64,000 nucleotides of DNA, taken from positions 33,667,817 through 33,731,816 of the forward strand of contig NC_030854.1 in NCBI RefSeq assembly GCF_000208745.1. Reading direction: 5' to 3'. Positions 37,366 to 50,100 of the stretch are shown here, piece by piece. Below the pieces are notes generated by a model. It did not search any database and was not told the origin of the DNA. It was given only the letters and a program-made list of their open reading frames with translations. The DNA is from Theobroma cacao. Taxonomy: Eukaryota; Streptophyta; Magnoliopsida; Malvales; Malvaceae. The translations under genes and the position numbers were made by a program. Position 1 is the stretch's first letter. Each line of letters starts with the position of its first letter.

Positions 37366-40300
37366 ATGAAAGGAGGAGGAAGGAAAAGGGTAGTACAGAG
37401 TGAGGAGGGAGGAGGGGGTGAGAAAGAGAAAGAGAAGAAAAGAGGAGGAACTAGTGAGCAAATAGTTGAAAGTGAAGGACTTGGAGAGAAAAAGAAGGAA
37501 GAAGAAGGAGAAGAAGAAGAGGAAGAGGAAGAGGAAGATGAAGAAGAAGAAGAAGGAGAAGAAGAAGAAAATAATGAAGGCAAAGAAGAAGAAAGGACTA
37601 AGCTTGATGATGGGTTCTTTGAGATTGAAGCTATTCGCCGTAAAAGGGTTCGAAAGGTTGGACTTTTTTACTTTGTTTTTATTGGGCTTTGTTTTTGGTT
37701 AATTTTTTCTTGAACCAAACAGATGGGACAAAGGGGAAAATGGGTTCGTTGCAATCCAAAGTTTAGGCTGCCAAATGGGGTTTTTGAATTTTTTGGGGTT
37801 GTTTTTAGTTTCAGTCTGTTCTTTTCCTCATATTGGGGGTTTTGATGGATATGGAGAAACTTTAGGGAATGAGGCCATAATAATATGCCTTTCGTTTTTT
37901 TTTTTTTTTGGGGGGGGGGGGGTGTGGTTGTTATTTTTCTCTCTATTTATCTAATTATGAATTTTTTGTGTGTTATGTTGGCATATGATAGGGTCAGCTT
38001 CAGTATCTCATCAAATGGTGAGCATCCTTTGTCTGTGTATCTCTTTGATGCTTTTTTTGTTTTTTTAAATTTTGCTTTAAACATATGAGGATCAACTTGC
38101 TTAAAGAAAATGGTAATCCTAATTATTTATTTTGTCTTGAAGGCGTGGATGGCCAGAAACTGCAAATACATGGGAGCCATTGGAGAATCTCCAGTCTTGT
38201 TCTGATGTTATAGATGCATTTGAGGAAAGGTAAGATTCCTTGATTTCCTTTCTATATTACTCATGTCTTCCTTGGCTTTGTATGGTTGCTAGGTAAGCTA
38301 AAGCAAAGAAAGCATACTTTATTTGTTAACAAGGTATTTATTCTTTGTGGTTGTTTCAAATCACTTAGACTAGCTGAATCGTTGAATAACAAAGCAGGCT
38401 TTGTTGTCGTGTTATTAATTAGTTCTATTGATCCATTTGAGTTGTAAATAGTCGAATCAGTTTACTATTTAATTGAATTAAATTTCGTCTTCCACTTTTG
38501 AGGATAAGAAAGGCATAATAAATGGTAAAGTAACATCTTGGCCCTCATTGCCTTTTACTTATCCTCAACTTTCTTAGCAAATAAGGTGTATAGAACCTGT
38601 TTGTCTTTTCCATAGTAATATGTACTATGTATTTTCCTTTCTGGTTTTGAAGCTTGCGTTCCGGGAAGCAGAATCGAAAGCGCAAACGCAAGTATGGTGG
38701 TCCTCATACACAGTCCAAGAAGAAGCAGCCACGCTCCTCTGCTACAACATATAATGCAACTGGTCTTGAAGTCAGTGTTGTTGATAAGTCCCTATCCTTG
38801 GTTCCTCTTGACAATTCAGGTATTGCTGATCTTGCTGCCTCAAGTCCAGTTACAGTGTCAGCACGAGAGGGAGAGACCAATGGAAGTGCCAACAATGTCA
38901 AAGTAGCTAACAGAGTTAAGGAGAATGGGTCTGCAAATGGTTCGAAGCAAATTGATGAAAGGAAGGATGAAAATGATTATGATACCAAGCTCAGTGAGCT
39001 AAAAGGAGCAATATCTTCCAATGGGGTCAATGCTGATAAGCTTGCTATGCGTTTCCAAGAAGGCAAGGCTTCTGAAAGTGATGGCCTTGCCAATGGGCTG
39101 CAAAAGGTTGATCGTGGGGAATCAGTTCACAGTGATCGTCGCACAGGGGCTAAAAGAAGGAAGTCTGGTTCAGTGAAGAGGTTTAAACAAGATCTAGTTT
39201 CCTCTGGACCTAATTTGACTCCAAATGCAACACCAAATATCCATGTTGGCTATGGAATTGCAGATGCACAGATAGGAATTGAAGGTCTTGGTTTAACAGC
39301 AGATGGTTTGAGTCATAGGCCCCAGATTGATAATTCCGTAAATGTGCCTGTCATATCCAAGATCCTGAAGCCTGTAGGGTTTTCAGCTTCTGTATCAGAT
39401 AACATTCAAGATGTTTCAGTAACCTTCTTGGCAATCAGGTTTGTTGTCAAACTCTAATGCAACTGCCATTTTTATATGATTAACTCTCGAAGCTTCTGTC
39501 TTCCAAACAAAAGCTAAAATAGAATCTACTATTGAGGTAACTGGGGCAATTTTTTAGCGGAAAAACTAGAAGAGAAAACTTTTGCATCTAATAAATCTCA
39601 CAGTCATGTTTCCAACATATGCCATTATATTAGGTTCCATAACTAAGTATTTGAGCTAATGATGTGTTCTGTTATGTTGTAACGGTTGTTTTTCTTTTCT
39701 ATCTAGATGTAATGCCATGCAAATAACTTGTTAAACGCTCTGTATATAATTGCTGGCTTCGTACCATAATTGGCTGATTTATAGTGGCTTGAAATTATAT
39801 CTACATATAACTTAATACCTTTAACATTTACGCACATTCAAATCATATTCAATTTAATTGCTTTATGGAAGTTCTGAAGTTTTGGTTTAGCTGACAGTGA
39901 AAAATATTTTGGCCTTGCTCTTGGTGGCGGTATTGTGGGATGGAAGTGTGGTTCTTGCTTGTGTAAATTATTGTATTCTGATGTATTAACACTTAATGTA
40001 CTATCATGTTGCTCTTTAGAGCTTTAGTTGTTGCTGGAGTAATTTTACTCTTTCCTGTTGTGGATACAACATCTGTGCATGTGTTTGACTATAATCTCCT
40101 TAAAAACATCAACATGTTTTTGTTGTCTAAAAGAATGTGAAGAAAAAAAATGTTCTACATGAATTCTGGCTTGTCTTGGAATCTACTACACTTCATTAAG
40201 AACCATAGGCTGTTGATGTGTAATTGTAAGTGGAAAGAGTAAATTCTTCATGGTTGACAATTGAAAGATCTTGTTCAAGGGAATAGTAACTTTATGTTGA

Positions 40301-41173
40301 CTTGAAATTAAAGTCTAAGCAGGTTAGCAGGTGGCCTCCTTGGACAACAATAGTATGAAAATGTAGTTTGCTTTTATGGATTGCATCCGTAGAGCATGAT
40401 AGATATCAAATTGCACTTTTGGGGCTTTTTTTTTATTAATTATTCAAGAATTGATAGTGGAAATGTCTTATGAACTTCATAGTTATGACCCTTTTTTCTT
40501 TAATATGTCTTATACAGCATGTTGCAGACTTGTCTTATAGGAATCAAATTACAAATTCATCAAGCAATTACCTCTGTCCTAGGGTAGTCAGATGTTAATC
40601 TTAATTTTTACCTTTAAAGCAGAGGTATTGAGTGTATGTATGACCCAATTGAGAAAAATCTTTTGGGCTTTGGGTGAATTTTGAACATTAGTGAATTCAA
40701 GATGAGGCTTTTCCCACTCCTGAGAATTGTTTATTGGATGATAAATTGACGTTGGTATCACTGGTGGCCCTGAAGAGGAACAGTTTTTGTGATATGAGCT
40801 GTTAGATTAGTGAAGTTTGTGGGTTTTGCACTTTAATTCTAATTGGAAGAGAAGCTTAATTTTAGATGTGATTGTGTTGTTTGAAAGTCCTCAAAATTTA
40901 TGCTGCACTTTATTGAAGTTTCTATTGTTGAGGATAATTATGTTTGGTGTATATTTTGACAGGTCTGATGGGAAAGAGGTTATGGTGGACAACAGATATC
41001 TTAAAGCTAACAATCCACTTCTGGTAATTGATCATATTATTGCCTGACCTTTTGTTAGTCAATTAGCATTGGCTCTAAGAGCTAACAATTCTTGTGCTGC
41101 TTTTGTCTCCTTTCTTATGTGCCAGTTGATCAACTTCTACGAGCAACATCTCAAATATAGCCCTACATCTTGA
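37366..41173 (+). CDS. LHP1: LIKE HETEROCHROMATIN PROTEIN 1 (LHP1/TFL2), chromodomain Polycomb reader
   Basis: Nuclear protein that binds H3K27me3 through its chromodomain and works with PRC2 and PRC1-like factors to keep flowering and development genes silent. Six exons, 37366-37656, 37992-38017, 38143-38229, 38653-39438, 40963-41023 and 41126-41173, give 432 residues. The N-terminus is a long Glu/Lys tract (about 40-77). The chromodomain starts at about residue 84 ([40 protein letters not shown]) with aromatic cage residues kept, and exon 2, only 26 bases, lies inside it. The basic [14 protein letters not shown] and [15 protein letters not shown] stretches fit nuclear targeting. The chromo-shadow domain is at about 365-430 ([52 protein letters not shown]). 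It matches Arabidopsis At5g17690. Confidence 0.96.
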
Positions 41174-42881
41174 TCACTGAGGCTTAGTTAGAGTGTTGGA
41201 GTAGCTGGAGCTAGCCATATTTGTTTTGTTTGTATACAGTGTTGTAACTCTAGTTGCAGGAGATAAAGCAGGATAGCGAGTGCTGTCTCAGTTTCGTAGT
41301 GCCAGGCTGAGTGATGTAGTGGTAGCTCCTCTTTCTCTCTCTCTATGTATGATTAGATATGCATCAGCCTACCACTAGTCTGTGTCCATTGGATATTTAA
41401 CATCCATAGCAGAAAAGAAAAATTGGATATTTAATGTGGTTAGAAGTAATATGGAACTTTTGTCTTATAATGTGTGATGACGATTACATTTTTTGGCCCG
41501 AATGAAGCTTACTTGAGTTGCCTCCTTTTCTGTCTCTCTCCACGTAGACCACACAAGGAGCTTGGCATGGTGTCGTGGTGAAGAAATCTATTTTGCATAC
41601 TTGGTTCTGAGCGCATGCACCTGCACCTGTGACTTTCTTTAAGCATATTTGCTTGCAATGGCAGGGTCTTATCCCTGGTATCCTCTAGGAATATTGCATT
41701 GTATGGAATCCTTTCAGTCTAAACTACATTTTTTGACCAACAAAGCTGTATTTATATATTTTTAATGAATATATTTGTTTATTACCTGATTTAGGATTTG
41801 GTCAAATGAAACTTGAACTTGCATCTGATTTATTGAGCAAAGGGGAGCAAAAATGAAGCCCCCCCTCCCTCTCTTTATTTTTGCATGGAACATGTAGAAT
41901 ACTAGAATCACTTATCGTAAAATAATTTTGGGTACAAGTGAGCAAGGTCTAGGGAGGCTGATCTGTACTTAGGTTAGGACTTTGATTCTCCATCGCGCAA
42001 GGTAATAGTCTTTAGTATTATTTTATACTTATTTGAGAGTGACACTAGATACCAGGATTGCCAGAGAGAGATGATAATCAGTCGATGGCAATTGTAAGGG
42101 GATTGTTACTTTTTGTTTGTCCTTTTTTGATAAGTAACTGTTGCTGACATGATGGTTTTATGGTAAATCTTGTTGACAAGAGTTGAAAACTTGAACTTAT
42201 TTGAACAATGGAACTTGAGTTATTAGGTTTTTTTTTTGATGGGATATGTAAGCTAAAATTTTAGATGATATAATCATTCTCCTTTCCTTCCGTTCTGCTC
42301 ATGTCCTCTATAATCACAGTTCCTCACAGTATTTAAGTATTAACCCTTGTGAAGGAGGCTGCTACCTTGTTCTATTCAAGTTTATTCAAGCATTCTCTTG
42401 ATATGTTTTCTCATTACCTGATATGAACTTGATTGAGGTTACTTGTCGCTCGTCATTCTGTCAGCGATGTTATTCTTTAAAATTCTCACCTTGAAGTCAT
42501 CGATGACTATGAATGTCCTTTTCATTAATATACTAGCAATTAACCCCTAACTAAAGAAATGTTTCCATAGTCATAGTCCGTGCAGGAAATCAGTAATATA
42601 TTCGCTCGCCTTGGATTAAATCCGAGTATGGTTGGGTTTTCAGCTAACCTCCATTGTATGTACAAACAAATGGATCGAAATAGATGATTGGATGAACTCA
42701 GAAAGACATGTCCAATGGGTCAACTAACACATAGAAAAGGATCATCAAGTTGTTTGAATTCTGTATCCGTCTTCAACAAACTCATCTACTCTCACAGGAC
42801 ACAACTCTCCTTTAACAGCCAAGAGGTTTGTTCTTTCTATCTAAAACCAACAAAAAAGAGTAGGAAAGATTTAAGAGAGCA
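41174..42881. other. Intergenic DNA downstream of LHP1
   Basis: LHP1 3' UTR and flank, a short CT microsatellite near 41330, and otherwise unremarkable sequence. No supported ORF before 42882. Confidence 0.5.
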
Positions 42882-43223
42882 ATGAGAAGAAGCGGGCCAT
42901 CTCCACTGGTACCATCTCTAATGGTGGGAGTCTTAGGATTGGTGATCTTCGGTCCTACTTTGCAATCTATTCTAGAGTTTGTTCTGCCTTTATTTGAGGC
43001 AGGAGACTCGGAAAGTGACACTTTTTATGTTGTGATGGTGCTTGTGCTTCTTCTGCTGTTGGTCCTTGTGCAGCTGCTTTCAACGTTCTTCCCCACTCTA
43101 CACATGTTTTCCTCTCCTTCAGTTCAGCAGACAAGCAGCTCTGCCTTCGATGATGGGTTTGGATTGGGAACCTTAATCTTAGTTGTGCTCTTCTTAGTTT
43201 TGTGTAAACTTTGGTCAGTTTGA
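42882..43223 (+). CDS. Small three-helix membrane protein, function unknown
   Basis: A single frame of 113 residues. It begins MRRSGPSPLVPSLMVGVLGL, then has three hydrophobic segments: about 9-38, 49-70 (a nearly pure Val/Leu run) and 95-111. The loop 72-94 is Ser-rich and polar with one acidic pair. The short basic N-terminus suggests that it faces the cytosol. I do not recognise a named family, though intronless small membrane proteins of this kind are common in plants. It lies 1.7 kb downstream of LHP1 in the same direction. The codon pattern and clear hydrophobic layout favour a real gene over a chance ORF, but there is no catalytic motif. Confidence 0.62.
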   Translation: MRRSGPSPLVPSLMVGVLGLVIFGPTLQSILEFVLPLFEAGDSESDTFYVVMVLVLLLLLVLVQLLSTFFPTLHMFSSPSVQQTSSSAFDDGFGLGTLILVVLFLVLCKLWSV

Positions 43224-44225
43224 GCCTTCCTCCTCCCACCTTATACCACTGTTCTGGGACCAACGTGTTGCTTGCTTTTATATTTGTGTATTTGTGTGTT
43301 TATGTAAAAGAGAACAAGACCAGGTTTGTGTGCTTTCAGTCAATTTGCAAGAGCACAAAAAATGTACCTAACGACATGTATAAAGGGAAGACTTTTAACT
43401 TCAAAGGAGAAAGAATTTTTTTTCCTTTTTAAATTTTCTTTCCAGAATGTTTTTTCCTTTTTTAAATTTTCTTTCCCTTGCTTTCAAATGATGAAGTCAA
43501 TTTGCATGGATAAATGCTAGATTTGTCCTTGATCTAAACAATTAGGAAGTTTGAGCTGAGGATTCAAAACCAAGTTAAGCAACATATAGAGTATAAATTC
43601 TATGCAACTCAGCTTTTATCCTGTTGGATGTCAAAATATGTAAAGAGATAGCTTTTGAATCAGCAAACCAGGAATGTCTGCAGAGATCATGGCTTTGGTA
43701 TTTACATAACATAGTCAAACAAGTGAAGAAATGAAAATGAAAGAAATTAATAAGAACCTAAGTAAAGATGGTTGTGAAGACAAAGAAAAAGGTAGCTTCT
43801 GCCAAGGAAAAAAAAATATACTACAAATAGCTAAGAAGAACAAAGAATAGGCTGCAGTGGCTTAGGTGGGGAGCCAATATAAAACTCTGCATGAAAACCA
43901 TATAAAGCAGTATGATTATTCATACTATAATAAGAATAAGCGAGCCATGGCCCCCTCTGCTAGTAACTACCAGTCGCCCTTATAGGCTGCAGGCAGGCAG
44001 TGTTGAGGGTTGTAAACGAAAATAAAGTTTAACACATTCAAGATAGATGGAATCAAAATGACTTGAAAGAAAGTGAACTGAACTTGAACCGACCGAATCT
44101 AAAATGACAAATCCCCAACCGGACCTGTTTCAGCCGACACAGATACACAAAACCCGCACGGCCACACCTCTTCTGTAACCAACATCACCGTTCTACATTT
44201 TACCAAAAACCCTGTAAATAAACCA
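43224..44225. other. Intergenic DNA before the PPR gene
   Basis: No gene. Includes a local direct repeat around 43425-43475 (TTTTTCCTTTTTAAATTTTCTTTCC twice, slightly varied). The last ~100 bases are the 5' flank of the PPR gene. Confidence 0.5.
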
Positions 44226-46388
44226 ATGACTTCAAGTTCCACCCCAAAAACCCTGGCCAAAACCCTCCTCAAAACCCCACAATCTTTAAAAACCAAATCC
44301 CAAGCGAAAGAACTCCATGCCCAATTTCTCAAAACCCAACCCCACTCTCCTTCTTCAACTTCCATTCTCATTTCCATATACACAAATTTCAACCTTCTAC
44401 ACGACTCCCTCTTTCTCTTCAACTCCCTCAGCTCCCCTCCACTTCTTGCTTGGAAATCCATCACCAAATGCTTTGCAAATTCTGGCCTTTTTCTAAATTC
44501 CTTAACTTGTTTTGTCCAAATGCGTGGTCTAGGTATATACCCAGATCATAAAATGCTCCCTTTTGTTCTTAAAGCTTGTGCTTTTGTAAAGAACTTGAGG
44601 TTGGGTGAGTCTATTCATGGTTGTATTATTAGGCTCGGTTTGGACTTTGATTTGTTTACAGGAAATGCCCTTTTGAATATGTATGCAAAATTTCAAAGCT
44701 TAGAAGTGAATGGGGGACATAAAGTTTTCACCTTCAATATGCTTGATGGAATGCCAAAAGGTAATGAACTTTGCGGCAAATTAGCTCAAAAGAAGGGCAG
44801 AAATGTTTTTCAATTGGATAGTGTGAGAAAGGTTTTTGACATGATGCCAAAAAGGGATGTTGTTTCTTGGAATACGGTAATTGCAGGGAATGCACAAAAT
44901 GGAATGTATGAAGAAGCTTTGAGGATGGTTAGGGAGATGGGGAATGCTAACATGAAACCTGATTCATACACTTTGTCTAGTGTACTTCCTATATTTGCAG
45001 AATATGTGGATGTAATGAAAGGAAAGGAGATTCATGGATATGCAATCAGACATAGGTTTGATTCTGATTGGTATGTAGGAAGTAGTTTGGTTGATATGTA
45101 TGCCAATTGTTCTCGGATTGAAGATTCATGCCGTGTATTTAATTTGTTCCCTCAAAGAGATGATATTTCTTGGAATTCGATTATTGCAGGGTGTGTACAG
45201 AACGGTATGTTTGATAAAGGTCTGAATTTATTTCGCCAAATGTTAACAGCTAAAGTAAGGCCGAGGGATGTTTCATTTTCAAGTATTATGCCAGCTTGTG
45301 CTTACTTGACGACACTGCACCTAGGGAAGGAACTTCATGGATACATAATTCGAGGTGGATTTGATGATAATGTGTTTGTAGCCAGCTCACTTGTTGACAT
45401 GTATGCCAAATGTGGAAACATCAAGGCAGCAAGGTGGATTTTTGATCAAATGGAATACCATGACATGGTTTCATGGACGGCTATCATCATGGGATATGCT
45501 TTGCATGGGCATGCTCATGAGGCCCTTTTGTTATTCAAGCAGATGGAAATGGATGGGGTTAAACCCAACTATGTATCGTTTATAGCTGTCTTTACCGCTT
45601 GTAGTCATGCTGGATTGACAGATGAAGCTTGGAGGCATTTCAATTGTATGACCCAGAATCATGGCATTACACCAGGCTTGGAGCACTATGCTGCTATGGC
45701 AGACCTTCTTGCTCGTGCAGGAAAGTTGGAAGAAGCCTATGAGTTTATCTCTAGCATGCATATTGCACCAGCAGGTAGCATTTGGTCAACACTGTTATCT
45801 GCTTGTAGAGTCCACAAGAACCTTGAGTTGGCTGAAAAGGTTGCCAAAAGATTATTTGAAGTTGATCCAGAAAACGTGGGAGCTTATGTTCTGATGTCAA
45901 ATATATACGCAGCTGCACAGAGATGGAAAGATGCAGCAAAGATGAGAAGCTCATTGAAGAAAAAAGGCATAAGAAAGGAACCAGCTTGCAGCTGGATAGA
46001 AGTTAAAAATAGGGTTCATACTTTCATATCAGGAGATAAATCACATCCTCTTTATGAGAGAATATATAAGGCTTGGAAAGATCTTTTGGAACAGATGGAA
46101 CGAGAAGGGTATATTCCTGACACGAGTGAGGTTTGCCATGATGTTGAGGAGGAGCAGAAGAAATACTTGTTATTTAGCCATAGTGAGAGATTAGCTTTAG
46201 CTTTTGGCATCATTAGCACCCCTACTGGGACAACCCTTCGAATAACCAAGAACATTCGCGTTTGTGTGGACTGCCACACAGCTATAAAGTTCATGTCAAA
46301 GATTTCCCAAAGAGAGATAATTGTACGGGATAATAGCAGATTTCACCATTTCAAAGATGGCAAGTGTTCATGCAGAGATTATTGGTAA
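44226..46388 (+). CDS. PLS-class pentatricopeptide repeat protein with E and DYW domains
   Basis: Intronless, 720 residues. Organelle RNA-binding protein; members ending in DYW carry a cytidine deaminase-like domain and usually act in C-to-U RNA editing in plastids or mitochondria. PPR motifs run from about 60 to 560, seen as repeats such as DVVSWNTVIAGNAQNGMYEE, DDISWNSIIAGCVQNG and DMVSWTAIIMGYALHGHAHE, with the usual SSLVDMYAKCG and LHGYIIR spacings. The E domain (CSWIEVKNRVHTFISGDKSHP) is followed by the DYW domain, with the zinc-binding HSERLALAFG, VCVDCHTAIKF, CSCRDYW end and the HxE and CxxC residues in place. A spacer of about 35 residues at about 158-193 interrupts the repeats. From memory it is closest to Arabidopsis At3g23330. 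The first 40 residues could be an organelle presequence. Target sites cannot be read from sequence. Confidence 0.94.
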   Translation: MTSSSTPKTLAKTLLKTPQSLKTKSQAKELHAQFLKTQPHSPSSTSILISIYTNFNLLHDSLFLFNSLSSPPLLAWKSITKCFANSGLFLNSLTCFVQMRGLGIYPDHKMLPFVLKACAFVKNLRLGESIHGCIIRLGLDFDLFTGNALLNMYAKFQSLEVNGGHKVFTFNMLDGMPKGNELCGKLAQKKGRNVFQLDSVRKVFDMMPKRDVVSWNTVIAGNAQNGMYEEALRMVREMGNANMKPDSYTLSSVLPIFAEYVDVMKGKEIHGYAIRHRFDSDWYVGSSLVDMYANCSRIEDSCRVFNLFPQRDDISWNSIIAGCVQNGMFDKGLNLFRQMLTAKVRPRDVSFSSIMPACAYLTTLHLGKELHGYIIRGGFDDNVFVASSLVDMYAKCGNIKAARWIFDQMEYHDMVSWTAIIMGYALHGHAHEALLLFKQMEMDGVKPNYVSFIAVFTACSHAGLTDEAWRHFNCMTQNHGITPGLEHYAAMADLLARAGKLEEAYEFISSMHIAPAGSIWSTLLSACRVHKNLELAEKVAKRLFEVDPENVGAYVLMSNIYAAAQRWKDAAKMRSSLKKKGIRKEPACSWIEVKNRVHTFISGDKSHPLYERIYKAWKDLLEQMEREGYIPDTSEVCHDVEEEQKKYLLFSHSERLALAFGIISTPTGTTLRITKNIRVCVDCHTAIKFMSKISQREIIVRDNSRFHHFKDGKCSCRDYW

Positions 46389-47152
46389 CAGGCTGGCAGT
46401 GAAACAATGTTGAGCTCTAAACCATTGATCATCCAAAGGTGTAAGGAATCTTACATGCAGTTTTCGCTCTAATTGTGAGCTTACTGGAGAAGCAGTTAAG
46501 GAATTAGTCAGCCCATATTTCATGAACTTAATTTTTCCTTTTAACAATGTCTTGTTGGAGGATTTGCTCAACTGGAAATTCAAGTGATTTACAATCCTTT
46601 TGCATTGAACGAGCAAAAAGAGTTTAAAGAAAAGGGAAGAATCGAGTGAAAAACAGTTTAAAATGTAAATTTTTTTGACATATCGTTGCATATACAGCAA
46701 TGCTTTTAATTGAAAGGACAAGAAAATTTGTTATGGGCATATTGAACGTAGCTCACATGCAGGAAAAATTACAACTAGCAGGACAAAGAATAGGATCCAG
46801 GGAATTGCAGATGCTGATTGGGGTTAAAAAATGAGGAAAAATTTCAGAAAAGCAACATCCCAATTATCAATTCATCATGTATTACACCTGAATAAGAAAT
46901 CAACAAATAAAGTTATTGCTCTCACTTACAATCAATATACAGAAAACACAACGGAATATGGAACAATAGAGTTTGAAACAAATATGCAATGGTTCAAGCC
47001 ATTGTCTTCCAGTGTCAATGGCTTTTATTGTTACAAACACACATATTAATAACAATCATAATTTTAAGCTATCAAGCTGTTCTTCTCATCCCTTGTTGCA
47101 GCTTAATCATTCACCATCATGGAAAAGCATTCCTTGAATCAACCATTCAACC
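46389..47152. other. Intergenic DNA between convergent PPR and NBS-LRR genes
   Basis: 3' flanks of both genes. No supported ORF; 46831-47049 is open but lacks coding character. Confidence 0.5.
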
Positions 47153-50100
47153 TTAGGGCCCTGCAAAAAACACATATATTCATTTGTTGGTTCCTCTCTA
47201 AGCTTAAAGCAATTAATGTTTTTCATTTTTTTTCCCAGATAACATATAACCCTGAAAAGAAGTTGAAGCTTCATCTTTAAGGCAATGTTAATTGCCTTAA
47301 AACACAAACAAGTTTTTGACCTGTGGAGTAAACTGTTATTCTCATTCTAGAGCTTCTTTTGTTTAAGCATTTGCAAGGAAGAGTTAGTTTTGTATATGGT
47401 GTTGCCACTGTTCTTTTGTTTGCCTCAAAAAATAGATCAAAATAGGAACAAGGAAAAAGTAACTCACCTTTACTGAAACCAAATAAAGGAGTCCATTTAT
47501 TCTTCTTTGGCAAATCTGGGGCTGAAGGTAGCCTGATGGAATCAATTTCCTGGTCTGTAACGTGCATGATCTTTGGCCATTCTGTGCTTCCTGCATCTTC
47601 CTTTTGGCATTGTTCTATCAGCAGGGGACATTCATGAATCACCAAATGGAGGAGAGAAGTAGGCAGCCCATCCTCGGGAAAGGACTGAATCAAGGGACAA
47701 TCGTCTAAATATAAGTCCTTGAGTGAGAGGAGGCTCTTTAAGGTGTCTTTGGTACCTAGAGATTTTAGAATGGGGCATGACACAATCATTAGACACTCAA
47801 GTCCTGTTGGTAAACCTTCATCTGGCAATGATTCAAGCTTTGAACAGCCCTGGATAGAGAGCAACTTGAGAGAGGACAAGCTTTTCAATGACTCTTCGTC
47901 TTCAGACAAAGAAGTGAGGTCTTTGCAATCACTGATATACAGAGTCTTAAGTCCTGGAAGGTGGGGCAATTTTGGGAAAGAGGTTAGGTTTGAGATGTTT
48001 GAAATGACCAGCGAGTAGAGAGTGTTGGTTCCCGGAATTGCCCTCACTAGCGTTCCATTAGAGCACGAGTCCAGAGCTAAATGCTGAAGACGTTGGGCGA
48101 ACTGTGGGACAGGAAGGGCAGTTATGAGACCACACCCACTTATCTCCAGTTTCTGAGGAGCAAATATTTTAGGCAGTGCTTGTATGTTGGGGCAGTTTGC
48201 CATTTTCAATTCCAAAAGACTAATCAAAGTTGGCTTGGGTTGGCCTACTTGGTTGCCTTGATCATCTTGGGCAATGAACATTCCTTCTTTCCAATCCTCC
48301 AGAACAAGATTGTCAATAAGTACTAAAAACATCAGAGGAGCCATTGGAAGAGCCTTCAATGAATCACACTTCTTTATCTTCAGAACTGTTAAATTTGGCA
48401 TCAAATCCGGTACCTTCCTCAGCTTGGGGCAGTTTTTGATATGTAGTCTATCCAATGAAAGACATTGAACTCCTGGCCATTCTTCCAATTCCAGCATCCC
48501 TTTGATGTAGAGCGCTCTAAGGCAAGGTAACTGACCAACAGAGAGTGTTGTGCATTTAGTGCAATGACTTAAGGTAAGTCTTACTAAATTTTGAAGCAGA
48601 CCGTCTGTCATCCACAAAGGAAAATTAGAGCCCTTAAAGTGATGAAGTGCCAACTCTTTGAGATTTGAGTGAGGTTGCAGGTCTTCAAGGTCCCTCTCTG
48701 CTCTGATTTCATCTTCTTGGTTGACGTCTTGGCCACTCCACTCTAATACCAGCTTCTGAAGGCTCTCCTTCTCTTTTAGCTTTGCCTCAGCTGCATTCAC
48801 TGCATTTTCCAGCTTCAAAATATGCAGTGTTTTTGTAAGCTTGGCCATGTTCTTCAGCTCTTCAATGCCATGTCCACTTGTGCCACTGACTGGGAATGCA
48901 TGCAAGTTTTGCAAACTGGTTAAGTTTCCCATTCTTGGTGGCAGCATCTCACACTTGAACCAAAACATCTCATCTAGCTCAAGATGACGCAGGTTAACCA
49001 AGTTTCCAAGGTCCTTGGGCAGTTCAAACAGCCAAAAGCACCCTAAGAGCTTGAGTGTCTGCAGATTGCAGAGGTTACATATTGAGTTGGGAAGCACTTT
49101 GATCTCTGTTCTAGAGAGATCAAGGTATCGTAATAGCTTCAAATTTTCAATAGAGCTTGGCAATTCTGAGAATGAGCTTGAACTTAGATTCAAAACACGA
49201 ATGTATTTAAGAGAATGAAACATTTTGTCAAGCGCCTGCCCCAAGTTTTTCAAGGACTCACCGGGAAGTAGGAGTGTGCGCAGCTTCGTAGATCTTTCAA
49301 CAATCTGCAAGGTAGGATTCTCTACATCTTGACCAAGCAATGAGACATGACGAGTTTCTTCAGAGAAAATACCTGAGTTGTTATCCTTGACTTGGCAGCA
49401 GTGGGGGCTTGAAACTGATACAGCCAAGTCATGGATAAGGTCATGCATTCTGTATCTCACCTTGTCATCAATGTTTAAAATTTGGAAGAAAGACCTCATT
49501 AGCAACTCATTAAAATATTCAATCCCAGTCTCCTCCACACTATTTTGGCCACTAGATTGAATAAATGCTTCAGCCATCCAAAGCTTGACCAACTCCTTCC
49601 TGTCAAAAACATAGGCCTTTGGGAATATAGAGCAATATGCATAACACTGTTTTAAATAAGAAGGTAGGTGGTCATAACTCAATTTTAATGCAGGCAGAAT
49701 TTTAGGCCTAGTGCGGTTCTGATCCTTCTCTAGCTCCCATACGCTATCTCTTAAGATTTGCTTCCATTTGTTTACATCAATATTACCACGCAGTACACCT
49801 CCCATTGCCTTCACTGCCAAAGGCAAGCCGTTACACTTTTCCACAATTTGCCTACCAAAGACTTCCAATTCTTTTCTGTGTGTATCAACCAATGAGTTAC
49901 AGTCTTTGAAAGCAATTTTTTTAAACAAGGACCAACATTCATCCTCAGGCAAACATTCCAATCTATAGGGAGGTTGTGTTCCCATAATGTCAGACACCCT
50001 AGTGTTTCGAGTAGTGACCAAAACTCTACTGCCCTTACCTCCTTGTTTCAAGAGGTTTTGAAGTGGCTCCCACTCTTGGTAATCGTCAGTCCAAACATCA

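Noticed and set aside
37359..37583. Ser/Pro-rich frame on the minus strand
   Set aside because: Antisense of the LHP1 Glu/Lys tract.
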